From contig CACRXP010000875.1 in NCBI GenBank assembly GCA_902702965.1, positions 178,225-242,224 of the forward strand: a stretch of 64,000 nucleotides of DNA. The letters run 5' to 3'. Below the pieces are notes generated by a model. The model had not been told where the DNA came from and ran no database searches. It saw only the letters and a list, made by a program, of their open reading frames with translations. The translations under genes and the position numbers were made by a program. Positions 23,359 to 34,899 of the stretch are shown piece by piece (within the stretch, counting starts at the first letter, position 1; every line of letters begins with the position of its first letter). This DNA comes from Spirometra erinaceieuropaei (taxonomy: Eukaryota > Platyhelminthes > Cestoda > Diphyllobothriidea > Diphyllobothriidae).

Positions 23359-23599
23359 TACTGGACGGACCGCGTGAAATGAGTTGGGGCTTCAGTCATC
23401 TCCCTTCCGAGCCACAACTCCCGACTCGCCGTGGTATTCTCGAGCTCCGATCACACATGCAGCTGGGGGGGGCGCATAGAGAAGGAGCCGAGAAGCATGC
23501 TTCCCACTTGCCTGTGAGATGACGGTTGGGTGTTTGAGGTCGGCGAGATTGATGTGCGGTGGGATGCTGGTAGGGGCGGATGTGATGGTGTGATGCAGC

Positions 23600-24000
23600 C
23601 GACGGTGGTCTACCGCGGGTTTTCATGGACGCACATGTGGCCAAAGAGGCCCATGCGTGGCATGAATGTGCGAGGACAGTGTGGACAGTGGTAGCGAATG
23701 CGACGAATGTAGGTTGGTGCTCCAGGCACTGGGTCACCAGTGTCTGTTCGATGAATTCGCAAGTTACCGACCAGGCCGATGCGTGAGGCGAATGTGCGGG
23801 GACAGTGTGGACATGAGAAGCCGGTGGTGTCTGTATCATCTTCGATGGTGGAGTTGGGTAGCGGTGAACGCGCTGGTCTGCGGAGCGTGGGTGGGGCTAG
23901 GCATGGCGGGTGTGCTGGGTGTGCCAGAAATGCGGTCAATTCCACTCTCTTGGGTACGCATGTGGCCGAATAGGCCTTTACCTCACTCATTGCAGTACTA
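23600..24000 (-). mobile_element. C2H2-finger tail of a flatworm non-LTR retroelement (degenerate)
   Basis: The minus-strand frame 23990-23610 encodes two C2H2-type fingers: CPHCPRTFASRIGLVG...LRIH (C-x2-C-x12-H-x3-H) and CPHCPRTFMPRMGLFGHMCVH, separated by TDTGDPVPGAPTY-like residues and ending with a stop just after the second finger. A third finger remnant (GHMRTQESGID) lies upstream in another frame, with a Ser/Pro/Thr-rich spacer. This finger-linker-finger arrangement is familiar to me from the C-termini of endonuclease-reverse transcriptase proteins in diphyllobothriid tapeworm genomes. That recognition is memory-based. No RT domain is adjacent, so this is a 3' truncated-in relic. Confidence 0.7.
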
Positions 24001-24004
24001 CCAT

Positions 24005-24060
24005 TCCCACAATAAACTAATTCACACCCAAGTCACCGTCCCTGAAACCACCCTCTTTTG
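24005..24060 (-). repeat. R1 fragment
   Basis: The complement contains GGTGACTTGGGTGTGAATTAG, matching the internal R1 block. It directly adjoins the finger-encoding retroelement tail. Confidence 0.5.
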
Positions 24061-24149
24061 GACACAAAGCAGGCATTGCCGTTCACGACTGTCGAACTGT
24101 AAAAGTGGGCTACATGTTGCTTTAGTTAGTTAGGACTTATTGCTGCATT

Positions 24150-25280
24150 TAATTCGTCTGCGATTGGCCAAAATAAAAAAGATGTTCGCAAGCACGCGGT
24201 ATGGATAGGCATTCCAATGGCAAATAAACTGGATTTACCCAGCGGTCGCAGAATTGAAGGTGCGGGTTCTGACTTTAAACGGAAGTTGTCTTCCATGGTG
24301 TTCCCATTTCTGTCGAGTCATGGTTAAAACCGTTTAGCCGCTGTTTTCATTCACGCGACACAGATGAGGCTTTTCTTACGTTATAATTAATTGTCGGTCG
24401 CATGGTGTGCTTAGTAGTTGTAATATATTGATGGTGGTCGTTTTTATGCAGATGACAGTTCGGGTCTCAAAAGTAGCTTTGATTGGCCAAAATGCAAGAA
24501 GTCCGTGCAGAGTACGAAAGCATGTCCTTGGCGAATTTGCTGGGAAATCGATCAGTACATTGAGGCTTCTGAATTTACTCGGAGGCTGTAACATCTGTCG
24601 AGGAAGGAAGATGTGTTTACTTGCGACCGGTCATGTAATGGCGACGTATTTATAAGGGACATCGTTTGCGTGAAACTGAGAAAGGAAGTTCATTTGAATG
24701 TTCCCTAGTCTGCCTAATTCATTCTCTATCTCACGTGCTTTTTCTCGATATATTTCCTGCCAATGGACATATCCCACAGTGTATGAAGTACGTATCACTA
24801 ACAATTTGATACTTGTACATTCAAAATTACATGCATTTTGCTGTTCTATAGGCGACACGAATACTGATAAATACGACAGATAGTTTCCTAAAACACGGAC
24901 GATTCTACAATGATCATATTTGACAGGCAAAGTTGATAAACATAGCATGCAATATGAAAATTTTCTGAAGTTAGCATCTGTATACAGCGTATGTTTGTAC
25001 GTGATGTGTGGAATGGGCATGGATAGGAATAATGATGAGAGATTGTTATGGGTATATTCCAAGTCTATCTTAACGCAAGCGAAAAAGCTATAAACAGGAT
25101 GTTAGAAAGATTGCCTATACGGTTTTGATGTGTGAAAATAAGCCGAGCCAGTCCTTGTTGTAACAGGCCCAGTTAGAACTGACACATATACAACCGTCTG
25201 CCGAGAAAATGATGCGTAATGCGGGTGTGCAGATATCTAGTCGTCCGTAAACCCTCCGGTCATCACATGACATTCCAACT
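24150..25280. other. No recognised gene
   Basis: Open frames include 143 codons on the minus strand (25062-24631) and 82 on the plus (24407-24655). They overlap and lack any motif. I find no splice-bounded exon that resembles a known protein. Confidence 0.35.
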
Positions 25281-25284
25281 GTCG

Positions 25285-25400
25285 TTGCCGCCGGCGATGT
25301 CCACCATGTGCTCCACAGCAGGTTGGGAGCAGAGACGGTGACTTGCGCGTGAATTAATTTATAGTGGTAGTTGACTTGGGCCGCATTTGCTGCAGTCTGA
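25285..25400 (+). repeat. R1 dispersed repeat, 5' fragment
   Basis: CACCATGTGCTCCACAGCAG followed by GTGACTTGCGCGTGAATTAA and TTGGGCCGCATTTGC matches the start of R1, then similarity stops. Confidence 0.7.
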
Positions 25401-25449
25401 GAGTCATTTTTGCAGTAGGGGTCTGCGTATTTGTCATGCTGGTCCCGGA

Positions 25450-28290
25450 TCCGACCGGTTCACTTACGGCGATATGCTGCAGAAGCAATGGGGGTAGCAA
25501 CTGCGAGCAGAATATACCATTCAGAAGGCGTTTGATTGAAAATGTCAGCCATAGGAGACCGTTTTGCAACCTTCGGTACGGAATGCATACAATAGTTGTT
25601 TGGGCGTGCAAACCGAGAAATGTTAAGCAGATGAAAAGATTGTCGGGGAAAATTCAAAATACTATAGTTACTTGTCAGCAGAAATAAGCCCCGTTATGCA
25701 TCCAGCCTGGTCCTAACAACAGGCCCCACTAGGCGTGTATGATTTTAGTGTTAGCAGTCTGAGAAGCAGGCCAGTGCTGACACATGTGCTGGATATATGT
25801 GTTGGGTGTTGGATAAACTTTCTCATTTGACGGCATGACCCCACATCCGTGTTGACCTACTTAGCCATGGCATTTTTGTAGCTGATACTCAAAAACGTGG
25901 GCTCCAAAAATGTGTGCAATATCCGTCTCCAACATAGCGTTAGCCAGGATTTTTGGAACTAGGCTGGTCGAAGCATTTAAAATATATTTGCATGTGGCTG
26001 GTATACCTGATTAAGTTTGAAATTTATACAGCCCTAGGGCTTCCGGTTGCAGTTGGTCAAAAATATTTCCGTGCAAGGTTGATTAACATCATAGTGGTCA
26101 ATAATTCTGCTTTAAATTCTATTACGAGCAAGTTAAATTACTGGTATCACGTTGTACTATGCCACTAAATGTATTCAGTCAGATAGAGTAGAGATGCATT
26201 TCAATGGTAAAAGGCGATGAATGTAGACCGCAAGTATCCGTCTCATAAGGACACATGCAACGAACATATCATGTCTTCTTATAGCTGCACGCTTCAGGAC
26301 AAACGATCGCAAAACAGTGCTCATATGCGACAGAATTGCAGTTATACTCCCCTAGTAACTCCAACCATTAACCTGCTGCATAATTAGCCTGCATACCTGA
26401 TACGTTTGTATATACAAATAGAGGTTTTCATTCGTCGTTGATTATACCGGCTAAACTTGCGTATGAGTGCGTATTTTTCTGCTAGGGTTGAGTGGTCCAA
26501 TCTCGGGAGCTTTACCAAACCGAACTTGCCGTACTTGCAGACTTTTTTTTTCTTCACGCAAACCAGATGATGAGGGTTGTACATAAATAAGTTATTTCTA
26601 GAAAACCAGACGTTTTATCGATTTTTGGAAGACAGATTTGCAAATCTCCATCATTGCGTGTCCTCAAGTCAGCCTGTCAACATGTGACCATATGGAAAAT
26701 TTTACCCCTTTGACGCCTCTATCCACGAGATCATGCAAATTCCTGTTGGCCTTGGCAAAGCACATCCCAAACAGTGTGAATTCGCATAAAATAAGGCTAA
26801 TTTTTGTGAAACCGCGTTGGAATCTAAGTTCCAATTGTAGGCTGTTGGCTAAAAGCCCAATTCGCTAATTCACTTATCCGTGAGGGTTATTTATGTGCAA
26901 ACTCCTTTAAAGGACTATTTCCAATCGTAATGCTGTTAATGTCGCTTTTTTTACTCTTTTTGTTGCATTGGTAGGCTTTTTACACACCGAAGACGTGTGT
27001 GTGTACAATTGCGACGATTTATAACGTTTTCGAAATTTCTGCCGTTCCAGATAAAAAAATTGATATTTCTGGGCAATATAGTATTGTTTTTATTACTTCT
27101 CTTATGTTTTACTTCATTTGAGATTGTTTACTCTCTGTTTGGGATGTTGCTCCATTTTTTTATCATCGGTTTTCGGACAATTAGCGGCGTTTCTTAAGTT
27201 TCAGCACATTTATACTTTAAGAAATTTACCGTATGCTCAAATTGCTTCCTCTTGAAAAATTCCATAGTCAGGATAAATGATCGATTAAATACTTTATCAC
27301 CGGTACACATTATTTCTCATATTTTTGTATAGTTTTACCCATAAAAGTCTAGCTTTTGCGAGGGACAAGGTTCTGACTTTTTGCTTCTTCTGAATTTTCC
27401 GCAGGATGCTTAGTGGAATAAACAGTCACAAAAATGTCATCCTGTGCTTGATAGTAGCATCATGAACACAGATGGGCTCCGTGAACACGAGATACAAATA
27501 TAGGGAACATAACTCGATCTCATGAAGTCAAATCAAAACAGACCACTCCCATGTGTTGCCCTTTTGGTGCTGTTTCGCACATACGTTGGCCACGTTCATG
27601 TAACCTCGAACACACAAGCCCCACAGACTAAAAACTTCTTCGAGTTTGCTCAGCGGTATATAAGTTCTGAACTTCCTTTACTGCGTGAATATCGTGTAGT
27701 AATCCCGAAGTAGCTTTCAGACAAACACATGACTAAGGGCGCAAAGTTTCCCCTAAGTTTACAGCGAAAAAAGTTGCAAAAGAACACGATAGCAGATTCT
27801 AGACCAGTTTTAACATCTCGGCTCTGTCTACGAGTATTGTTAACGAACTGCTTAGTGTGTTGCTTTTATTGAAGTCCAGCCACGAAAGTCAAGCTAAGCC
27901 TACTTAACAAATATACGAACACAATCATGTAAATATAAACCTAAGAGAGTCTTTCTATGCTCTTAAAATGTCGCACTCTTGTGCGAATGTTACGGTGACA
28001 CAAGCATGAGTTGTCAGGATAAGGCATCTCGACTGCCTACCTGTGGTTTTTCCGTTTAATAGGATCAGATTCATGAGGTACTCTTAATGTATATTTGTTA
28101 TCTGCCTGAGTTGATGCGTGTAAACGCGGACTTTTCAGTTTAGCTGCAAGACAGGGCACCAAAGGCATCTCATGAAGACTGACTGATGCTTTTCTGTCAT
28201 TCGGATGGCAAACCCTATCCCTAAGGTGTGCAAACTGTACACGCTTTCTTCATAAGCTCTATAGAGGCCCCAATGAAAGATTCATAATTC
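25450..28290. other. No recognised gene
   Basis: AT-rich, with no motif-bearing frame. An 80-bp segment at about 26168-26250 recurs at about 28305-28385 (listed in findings). Confidence 0.4.
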
Positions 28291-28450
28291 CTTGTAGATG
28301 GTTGGTATTCAGTCAGACAGAGCAAAGACACATCTCAATGTTTAAAAGCGATAGATGCAGACCGTAGCCAGCCGTCATTTGTTGTTAAAACGTATCGGCT
28401 AATAACATGTTACAACTCCATAAACTTACCAATTTCAGACACTGAAAGGG

Positions 28451-28500
28451 GGAGGCTTTAGTACAGCCAACGCTCTAAACACATGAGCTACGAGGCCCCA
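28451..28500 (-). repeat. tRNA-derived SINE fragment
   Basis: The complement of CTCTAAACACATGAGCTACGAGGCCCCACCGG gives the same 5' half (A box, D arm) as the SINE at 17456, including the upstream CCGGTGGGG flank. The B box half is not preserved. Confidence 0.5.
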
Positions 28501-28583
28501 CCGGACGACGCGAGTTTAATCATATTTGGGTCAAGTTACACGCTCAACCTACTGCAACGTCTGGGATCCACCAAATCTGATAC

Positions 28584-28700
28584 AGTGAGTTGACTGCCCA
28601 AGCAGGATTTCCTTAGTGATTCACCTAGAATTCGCCTAGAATCATCTGGTGGATTCTAGATGAATTAATTAGGGCATCCTGCTTGGGCAGTCAACTTACT
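28584..28700. mobile_element. 117-bp MITE with 25-bp TIRs and ATAC target duplication
   Basis: The left end is AGTGAGTTGACTGCCCAAGC and the right end is GCTTGGGCAGTCAACTTACT, with one difference across about 25 bp of terminal inverted repeat. Both sides are flanked by ATAC, a 4-bp target duplication. Inside is a second small palindrome around CTAGAATTCGCCTAGAATC. Non-coding. It lies against a remnant of a long-TIR arm. Confidence 0.8.
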
Positions 28701-28845
28701 ATACCGATTACCTTGCAACATAATCCCAAGTCATTTCAGGATGCCGGCTTTTGGACGAGCTTCATTTCGGCCTCCTGGAAAATTATACTCTGTGAAAATG
28801 ATTACCTAAATAATGTTAATTTTCTCCGCTGGTTTCCGAAGCACT
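28701..28845. mobile_element. Left-arm fragment of a long-TIR element
   Basis: Blocks GCAACATAATCC, AGGATGCCGGCTTT, TTCATTTCGG and ATTATACTCTGTGAAAATGA follow family A/B arm order, then similarity stops. The 117-bp MITE seems to sit at its outer edge. Confidence 0.6.
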
Positions 28846-29544
28846 ACGTTGAGTTTACTACGGAACCGCCGCCGGCGATGGGCAGGCGAGACGATATGCC
28901 GTTAAATCTGCAGCAGCAACCTACGAGCTTACTCGAATCCAGCTGCACACACGGGACCAAGACGAGACAACATATACGTGCCAACTATGCCACCCCTGTC
29001 GGTGTGCATTTAGAACACAGACTGACCTGGTCGGATGATTTCGCACGCAGCCGTAGTCTCCCTGTGCTCATCTATGAAGTCCATGTAGTAGATTCTCCCC
29101 CCGATCCGTTTGCCGCTTCTTGGTACAATAACGTTACCGAATAAACCCCTTCCAAATGCTCTTAATGTGATTTGCGTCTTCCACCACGCACCATCCTTGT
29201 CAGACACCTCGACAATCATCGCAACCCGGACGCCGCCAGCAGGCAGCAGAGTTCGAGGTTGACAACACTGCGGCCACATTTCTCAATTTTGCAATGGCCT
29301 GATCTGACGTCTCTGCTTCTGTCGGGGACAAATGGAAAACCATCACCTGGAGTCTCGTTCAGCAGCCATCAACCCACCCCTAACACGTCCCATCGTTCCT
29401 CTACCTTGACCTGTTCGCATGAAAACTAAGGCCTCTCCTATCAGTCATGCAACAGCCTCTGTGGTAAATTTGGCTATTTAAAATGAACTACTTGCCCTAA
29501 ATTCGCGTCCTTTTTTGCACCCATCCGTAATGTACGATATTCTT

Positions 29545-29890
29545 TCGCCTCTTCTCGGCAGGGAGGCTTCCTCGGGCAGTTTGTGAAACTCCTGATCCGG
29601 TCGTGACCTACCTTGGCTTGGTGAAGTATTTCCAAGCGCTATCACAGCAGCTTTACGAGGAGCTGGATTCCGACTCCCCAGTCAGGCACTGTCTGCTCGC
29701 CAGCTTGGATCGCGATGAACTTGAGTACGGTCTTGTACAGGCTCGGTTTTATCTCGATCAAATGAGCATATAAATCCGCTGATACCTGCCTCCACATCCC
29801 GACAGTCCTAGCTCCCTCTAGCTTGTCTGACATGCCTTTGAAATGTCTCGGTGCCATAAAAATTCACCTTGACATTTTCCGTTCCATTGT
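29545..29890 (+). pseudogene. Exon-like module, copy 1 (donor site lost)
   Basis: An acceptor-like TCTTCTCGGCAG at 29561 is followed by a 200-nt block (29562-29761). In phase it is open for 66 codons and reads ETPDPVVTYLGLVKYFQ, SQQLYEELDSDSPV and ELEYGL. At the far end the donor has changed from GTGAGC to ATGAGC. The matching copy at 39232-39572 lies in the opposite orientation with no indel in the 200 nt. Similarity extends about 120 bp past the exon. I do not recognise the protein. It may be a duplicated exon of an unknown host gene carried by a mobile element. An opposite-strand frame is also open and cannot be excluded. Confidence 0.5.
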
Positions 29891-30140
29891 CAAATTGACT
29901 AATGACAGGGGTTGGACGGCGGGCTGAATTGCCGAGTCTAATCAGCGAGTGCTAAACAGGTGTTCAGCATGCGTCAGACGGGGTGCTTACGTCAGGTCTC
30001 ATGTTGTGCCTTCTCTCGTCTGCAATTGGCCCTACCCCTATTGCCTCTGGTATGTTATGGTAGGGAGGAAGGAATGAGTGTGAAATCCATCAAATGATTA
30101 CTTTCCACACGACATGTCATAAATATGACACCTAGTTAAC

Positions 30141-30340
30141 TTTAAATCAGGCATGGACAGCAGAATTTATTGAAACCAGTAAATTTCGCTACGGCTTATC
30201 AACTGCAGCCTGTCGTTGCATAACACAGATAACAAATGAGAATGATACAGAGGTCCAACTTCGACAGAGAAAATCAATTGATAAGCCGTCACGAAATTTA
30301 CTGGTTCCAATAAATTTTGCTGTCCATGCCTGCTTTAAAT
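30141..30340. mobile_element. Foldback element with arms of about 65 bp
   Basis: Arm 1 (30141-30203) and arm 2 (30274-30340) are inverted copies. Arm 1 reads GGCATGGACAGCAGAATTTA...GTAAATTTCG, with the complement in arm 2, and a spacer of about 70 nt separates them. It is a hairpin-forming MITE-like unit, unrelated to the long-TIR families. No target duplication was identified. Confidence 0.75.
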
Positions 30341-30459
30341 TCATTCCGGGAAAATTTTGCTTCACGTAGTTAACTATGCCAACAAATGTCACGGATTGGA
30401 GCGTTGCGACCGACGTAATGAACGGCTGCCCCCGCACACTGGGGATCAGGCTGTAGTTA

Positions 30460-30473
30460 CCCCCCCCCCCCCC
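30460..30473. repeat. Poly-C run
   Basis: Fourteen consecutive C residues. The length is error-prone in assemblies, so frames across it should not be trusted. Confidence 0.85.
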
Positions 30474-30479
30474 GCCTAC

Positions 30480-31500
30480 TGTGACCTTTGTCATAATTCC
30501 CCTCAGCGAAAGGCCAGATAACCCCCAGTTAAGTTTAACTAACATGGATTTGGTGGTCGGCATGTATGTGTGTGACACGTCTAGGCGTGACTTCAGCCTC
30601 TGTCTCCGGTCGCCCTGACTTTGTCTGGCAAATAGAACATGGGGACTGTAGCAGGAGGGAGTTAAGTGAGTGCTGCGCAAGCCACTTGCACGCAGATAAC
30701 CACTGCTCCCTCGGTACGGCGGTGGCCCACGTCGGTTCCTTTCACCTAATCATCGACCGGTTGAGTGAAGGAAAGTCAGCTTCCATTATGAGTACGCGTC
30801 GTGGGCCATCCAGTCCACAGATCCGTGATTATGTTGCATGGTACCCGAACTTTTCTTCGATGGCTTGCGATCTTTTTACTGGTAGCTGATTTCCCGGATC
30901 GGAGGGCTATCCTGTTCGAGGGTATTAGTGCTGCGTGATATATGACTGCTAGTTTGTCCAATCTGAGTTTCCGGTTAGTCTTTGATTCGTCTTTCTGTGG
31001 GCCGTCCCACCATTGGCCGCCGTTGGGCACGGCGGCTAGATCACAACTACGTGGAGCAGCGATTAAAACGGCTGTCTATTGATTTACTGACTGTTTTTGC
31101 ACTGATAATCGCAACCTTAGGCGGGAGCAGTAAGATGTCAAGTAAGAAAGCGGCGATTCGTCACAGTTCGAGGGACAAGAAGATCAGTTACACTCACTGT
31201 TTTGCTCGTCTTACTTCCAGTAACCTTGAAGAAATGCAAGTCGAGAAGCATGCAAGGCCATTCAGTATGAAATTTTATTGGTCATGTAGTGCAGAAAGAC
31301 GTAAGTATAACGACAAATGCAACCTGGTTCAGCGTCCAAAAGTCCCCTTGATATGAAAAATCGATAAAAATCGATTGACAAGAGGGCCAATAAGAGTTAG
31401 AAAAAGAGGCTTTAAAAAGGATAGAAGTGGCGAAAGGCAAACGGGTACAAAAGAATAAAAAAAAGAGAGTTAGTGCGGATAAACGCAATCAGTTAACAGC
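30480..31500. other. No recognised gene; R1-related patch near 30600-30690
   Basis: Around 30600-30690 there are R1-like words on the minus strand (GCAGTGGTTATC, GGCGACCGGAGACAG). Beyond that, frames up to 124 codons (30982-31356, plus) overlap antisense frames and show no motif. The sequence downstream to 31500 is the 3' flank of the EF-hand exon. Confidence 0.35.
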
Positions 31501-31501
31501 C

Positions 31502-31800
31502 TCAGATTCGCCAAGCCCGGCGCATCAATTTCACAAATGCATCAGTCTGCGCGTTCTGGAGTGGCTTGCTTGTAGAGCAGCTGTGAGGCGTAAACGCCAG
31601 ATTCATCAGCAGATGGGCGTCGTCCTCTGTTCCGCTTTCCCCACTTTTGGGAACGGAATCCACGATTGGGTCGCCGCCGATCGCATGAGAGACGGCCGTG
31701 TAGTAGGCCAGAAATTCAGTAAAGTCAACTCGACCCGGAGTGAGACCCAGATCTTGCAGAATGTCGAAGAGTCTTGAGCGTTCGTGCGCTATTTCTGGTC
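31502..31800 (-). CDS. Terminal exon of a calcyphosin-like EF-hand protein (partial gene)
   Basis: On the minus strand a pyrimidine-rich acceptor (TCGATCTTTTTAAG) ends at 31801. It is followed by an exon entered at phase 1 that stays open for 98 codons to a TGA (complement of 31502-31504). The peptide reads RLFDILQDLGLTPGRVDFTE, then FLAYYTAVSHAIGGD, a low-complexity loop of about 40 residues, and DAFVKLMRRAWRI before the stop. The pattern (hydrophobic-xx-DFTEFLAYYTAVS, then a C-terminal DxFxxLMRxAW) is that of the last EF-hand and tail of calcyphosin-type Ca2+-binding proteins, in which the final hand is often degenerate. The loop between the two conserved parts is longer than usual. I could not find the upstream exons, so this may be a partial gene or a duplicated exon. 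Confidence 0.55.
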
Positions 31801-31809
31801 CTTAAAAAG

Positions 31810-33900
31810 ATCGAAAAGACGGTAGGCGGGGTGCGGAAGAAAAAACAAACAAGATGCACAAAAATGTGTCGCCGTTTTGCGTGAAAAAGCTCAATGGAAT
31901 ACCTCACTGATTGGGGAAGAAAACTTATCTTAACTCAGTGCGTTTTGGGCGTGAATTAAGTATGCTCGAATAACGAGGCCAAAGTTAACAGACTGCTCGA
32001 TCAGTGGTTCAAAGAGATCCAATGATCCGTCATCTTGTGACGCCGAGTGGCCATAGTCGGGGTTGCCTTCTCGCCGTCCCTAACAGATTACAATGGGTGG
32101 GCAGTTCGATTGAAGACTGCGTGGATGCCGACGAAACTTGCCCTGTAATCTACAGAATGAATAAGAGTCATGCGCAGTCTCTTAACAGCGCCTAATAGTC
32201 ATAGCGGAGACTAAAAAGCCGAATTACGAAAGTCGAACCTGTACACGCAAGTTTATGTGCAAACGCTCCAATTGTTATGGCCCTAGACTAGCTGTGCTTC
32301 GATGTAGCTCAACTGATCGAGCTAACTCATTCACCATGAAATAGTATTCTTTGGTCCCCCATAAGCCAGACAAATTTATGAAATCTCCACATCCATGAAA
32401 ATGGTCAACCCCGATTCGCAGTTCTCCATTGAGGGGGATAGAAAAATGGTTTACTAGCCTTTATCAGCGGCCATATGTCAAGTTCATGCTGGTCAGACCA
32501 GAGTGCAGTTGTCTGTAGAAGTCACACCTAATTACTAGCTGAGGTCTCGCATTCTTTTTGTAACGATCGGTAATGTTCAAATTTTCACATGAATAACACT
32601 CACCGGTCAACCCTGATCGAAGGATTCCATGTCTACCCAGCCTGTGATTGAGTTATGGTCAGCTAGTGATGAAACATAAGTCCGAAATGATTATTCCAGC
32701 CTCTCCTATCTTTATCGATAACAGCTCTCGACTGTGTACTGCATGATACAGTTTGACTACCTTTCGCGGAAACCTGGTACACTTTATACGAGCCAGGTCG
32801 CACGTGACGCGCATAGACGGGTTGATTAGTTTTGTCAATAACTGCGTCTGCGTCCACCTCCGGTCGCCCTGACACTGTCTTGTCATCGAAACAAGATGCA
32901 TGAGGGATTGCGGTAGATGAAGCGCGAATCTACCTCACTAGAAACTAATTTACGCGCGCGAGTCATTGTCTTACGCTCACTTCCCGCTTGCGACAGTCGA
33001 ACGGTCATCTGCGGAAGATAGGGCGTAAGGGGTGATCAGTGAAATCAAACTGAGGCGTAGTGGCGACGCCCGCGTTGAGTACAGCGAGGATGACTTGTGT
33101 GGCATCAACTTCATCCTCTTCCATCCCACACCAGTCTATTTCAGTGGCAAGACAAAGTGAGTGCGATTGGAGATGGATTTGGGTGTAGAGGCTGAACCGA
33201 CATTGTGTCCTCGTCTTCGAGTGCCACACCATGACTAACCTCCCCCCCTCTGCAACCGGGCCGGACTTCAGACACATGTCCACCAGGGCCGGACAACTTC
33301 CCTTTTGGGTTTGTTTGGCAGTTAGCACGAGCATCGCGGTGCGGCCTCCACACCCAGCGCTGCTGTTTGGAGCAACAGACGAGACCCGCAACCTAGGCGT
33401 AGCCAGAGTCGAATGACCATCTCGCGTAGCAAGAAACCTGGTGCGACTGTCAATCCGTCAAAGAGGATCCCTCTCCGCGGGTACCTCATACAGTCGGCTT
33501 CCAAACCGATATGCGTTTCAAACTATTCATGAATGGCTATTAGAGCTGCTTGAGAGACTTTCATGAAAGGCCCAAGGACGGCTGATGACCAAGTGGAACA
33601 TGATTCTGAGGCAAGGACTCAGTCGCGTCTACGGTAGTGAGTGAACACGGAACACCACAATAATCATGGCTCAATCGCATTTTACAAGAGAGAAGACAGC
33701 AGAAGTCGTGTATTCTATACAGAAGCTCAGTGGTGTTCAGAGCCCCTGGCAGACTCTGAGCCTGCGCACGCGACTATGCGCAGGGTTGATGTGGGCGTGA
33801 ATCAGGAGACGTCAGATGAAGTTCAGTCAGCGTCAACTTGGGGAGTTAATCGGATCATTTCGGAGATCGTGGGCGCCTGTAAGTATCTGTCCTAGGGGCT
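31810..33900. other. No recognised exon; R1-like patch at 32850-33000
   Basis: Upstream exons of the EF-hand gene would be expected here on the minus strand, but none with an EF-hand loop is visible. At 32850-33000 the minus strand has R1-like words (GACTCGCGCGCGTAAATTAG and a CTACCGCAATCCC block). GC-rich frames at 33005-33416 (128 codons, minus) carry no recognised motif. Confidence 0.35.
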
Positions 33901-33903
33901 GTA

Positions 33904-34892
33904 CGGTAGATGAGCTAACTCATGAAATGTCAACCGAAATTCCAGAATGCGTTTTCGTTACGAAAAGATTAACTAAGTAGGGTTGCAAAACTAGTCACCC
34001 TGCAACATAATTCTAGGATATTTCGGTTACCATAGGGTCCCGGCTTTTGAATGAACTTCCTATCAGCTACATGCACAAACTACAATGTAAAAAATGACTG
34101 CTTAAGTAGCATGAATTTTTGTCATTGATTTTGATACGGCTATAATTTCAATTATATTGTATGGAAAACGTGCATAAAAATATTCCTTCTCCAGCTCATT
34201 CGGTGGAAAATTACGCCTTCTTCCAATCTTATACTCGAGGGAGGGAAATAATTCGGTTTTAAAAAAAAGGTTTTTATTTGTGGGACTTTTAAAAACCGCG
34301 AAATGATCGTTCATAAATCGTCACGTCTCTGCATTTACCAATTTGGCTTGTAAAGTTAACAATATGGATCAAATCCACTGCAACATTTTATGAACCCTAG
34401 ACGTTCCCCTTCAGTACCTTAGAGGAATGTGTGGTATTCTGTACGCCGAAAATATACGGCTTGTAGTTTGCAAACCCTGAATCTAAGTGTAACGGTAGAG
34501 CGGGTTCAAAATTATTCGGGAATTGTAAAAGTTTTTGAAATCCGAATTATACCCTTCCTTTAAGTATAAAACTAGAAGACGCAATTTTCTACCGAATGAG
34601 CAAAAGAATGAATATTTTTATGCATGATTTCCATGAAACATAATTGGACATTTGGAGGCATCGAAAATCAATGAGAAAAATTCATGCTACGTAAGTAGTC
34701 ATTTTTTACAAAGTATTTTGCGCATGCAACCGGAAGGACGTTCGTTCGACAGCCGGCATCCTAAGGTAACTGAAATATTATACAATTATGTTGCAGGCTG
34801 ACTAGTTTTACAACCCTACCTAATTATTCTTTTCCAAACGAAAACGCATTTCGGAATTTTGGCTGACATTTCATGAGTTAGCCCACCTACTG
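33904..34892. mobile_element. Long-TIR foldback element, family A, copy 4 (complete)
   Basis: TA then CGGTAGATGAGCTAACTC at the left, and GAGTTAGCCCACCTACTG then TA at the right, 989 bp in all. The arms are inverted copies of about 390 bp separated by a unique-looking centre of about 200 bp that is shared with the copy at 10381. Non-coding, MITE-like. Confidence 0.88.
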
Positions 34893-34899
34893 TATGATC

